Positions 12,378-12,410 of a stretch of DNA of 12,410 bases are shown in pieces. Numbering within the stretch: the stretch's first letter is position 1; each line of letters begins with the position of its first letter. The position numbers and the translations under genes are program-made. The DNA comes from Candidatus Paceibacter sp. (GTDB taxonomy: Bacteria; Patescibacteriota; Patescibacteriia; SG8-24; DYFX01), in assembly GCA_020724945.1 (NCBI GenBank), contig DYFX01000024.1, positions 3,267-15,676 of the forward strand, written 5' to 3'. A model generated the notes under the pieces. The model was given only the letters and a program-made list of their open reading frames with translations. It was not told the origin of the DNA and did not search any database.

Positions 12378-12410
12378 ATGGATATGGGGCTCTATATCAT
12401 CCTCGGCATC
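12378..12410 (+). CDS. Start of a divergent gene with a hydrophobic N-terminus, cut by the window edge
   Basis: ATG at 12378 opens the frame MDMGLYIILGI, which is still open at the last base. The hydrophobic start suggests a membrane helix or signal peptide. Another ATG lies two codons in. There is no clear ribosome binding site, and only 11 codons are visible, so the call rests on the divergent position and composition. Confidence 0.4.
   Translation, partial: MDMGLYIILGI

Overview
The window looks like chromosomal housekeeping DNA from a high-GC bacterium (GC well above half, GC-rich third codon positions, standard genetic code with TGA used as a stop). The compact genes, the many very small hypothetical proteins and the PheT N-terminus (MNLLVSYDWLKDYV) suggest the Candidate Phyla Radiation (Patescibacteria). 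That assignment is an inference from memory of the families and was not tested. I see no insertion sequence, integrase, CRISPR array, phage gene or rRNA.

Layout. At 85-558 a + strand gene of unknown function converges on the HU gene at a shared bidirectional terminator. From 12337 down to 596 most genes lie on the minus strand: HU, a rhodanese-like protein with no catalytic cysteine, a one-helix membrane protein with a coiled coil, two tiny acidic proteins, then pheT, a four-helix membrane protein and pheS. The last three are packed as pheS - membrane gene - pheT with a 1-base gap and an ATGA overlap. Upstream of pheS is a 285-base intergenic region, then rseP and murI, whose start and stop codons overlap by one base.

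Between murI and the HAD-type phosphatase gene is a + strand island. It holds a small basic-tailed protein, an SPFH/band-7-like lipoprotein and a two-helix membrane protein, and ends at a strong terminator. Further right, on the minus strand, a phosphomannomutase/phosphoglucomutase gene is followed by a HAD phosphatase. A divergent gene is cut by the right edge.

Functions. PheS and PheT form phenylalanyl-tRNA synthetase. MurI would supply D-glutamate for peptidoglycan, RseP is an intramembrane protease, and the phosphohexomutase feeds sugar-nucleotide synthesis. HU compacts DNA.

Most unusual part: the rseP-pheS intergenic region. On the minus strand it appears to hold a discrete RNA gene of about 190 nt, with a plausible promoter (6498-6527) and a clear intrinsic terminator (6306-6333). 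Its 5' half folds as a tRNA-like cloverleaf (6416-6487) with a good T arm, a G3-U70-type acceptor pair and an encoded CCA, but a very abnormal D arm. Sixteen bases of its anticodon arm are perfectly complementary to a segment further downstream, so two folds compete. Between this RNA and pheS lies an 8-base inverted repeat overlapping a candidate leaderless pheS promoter.
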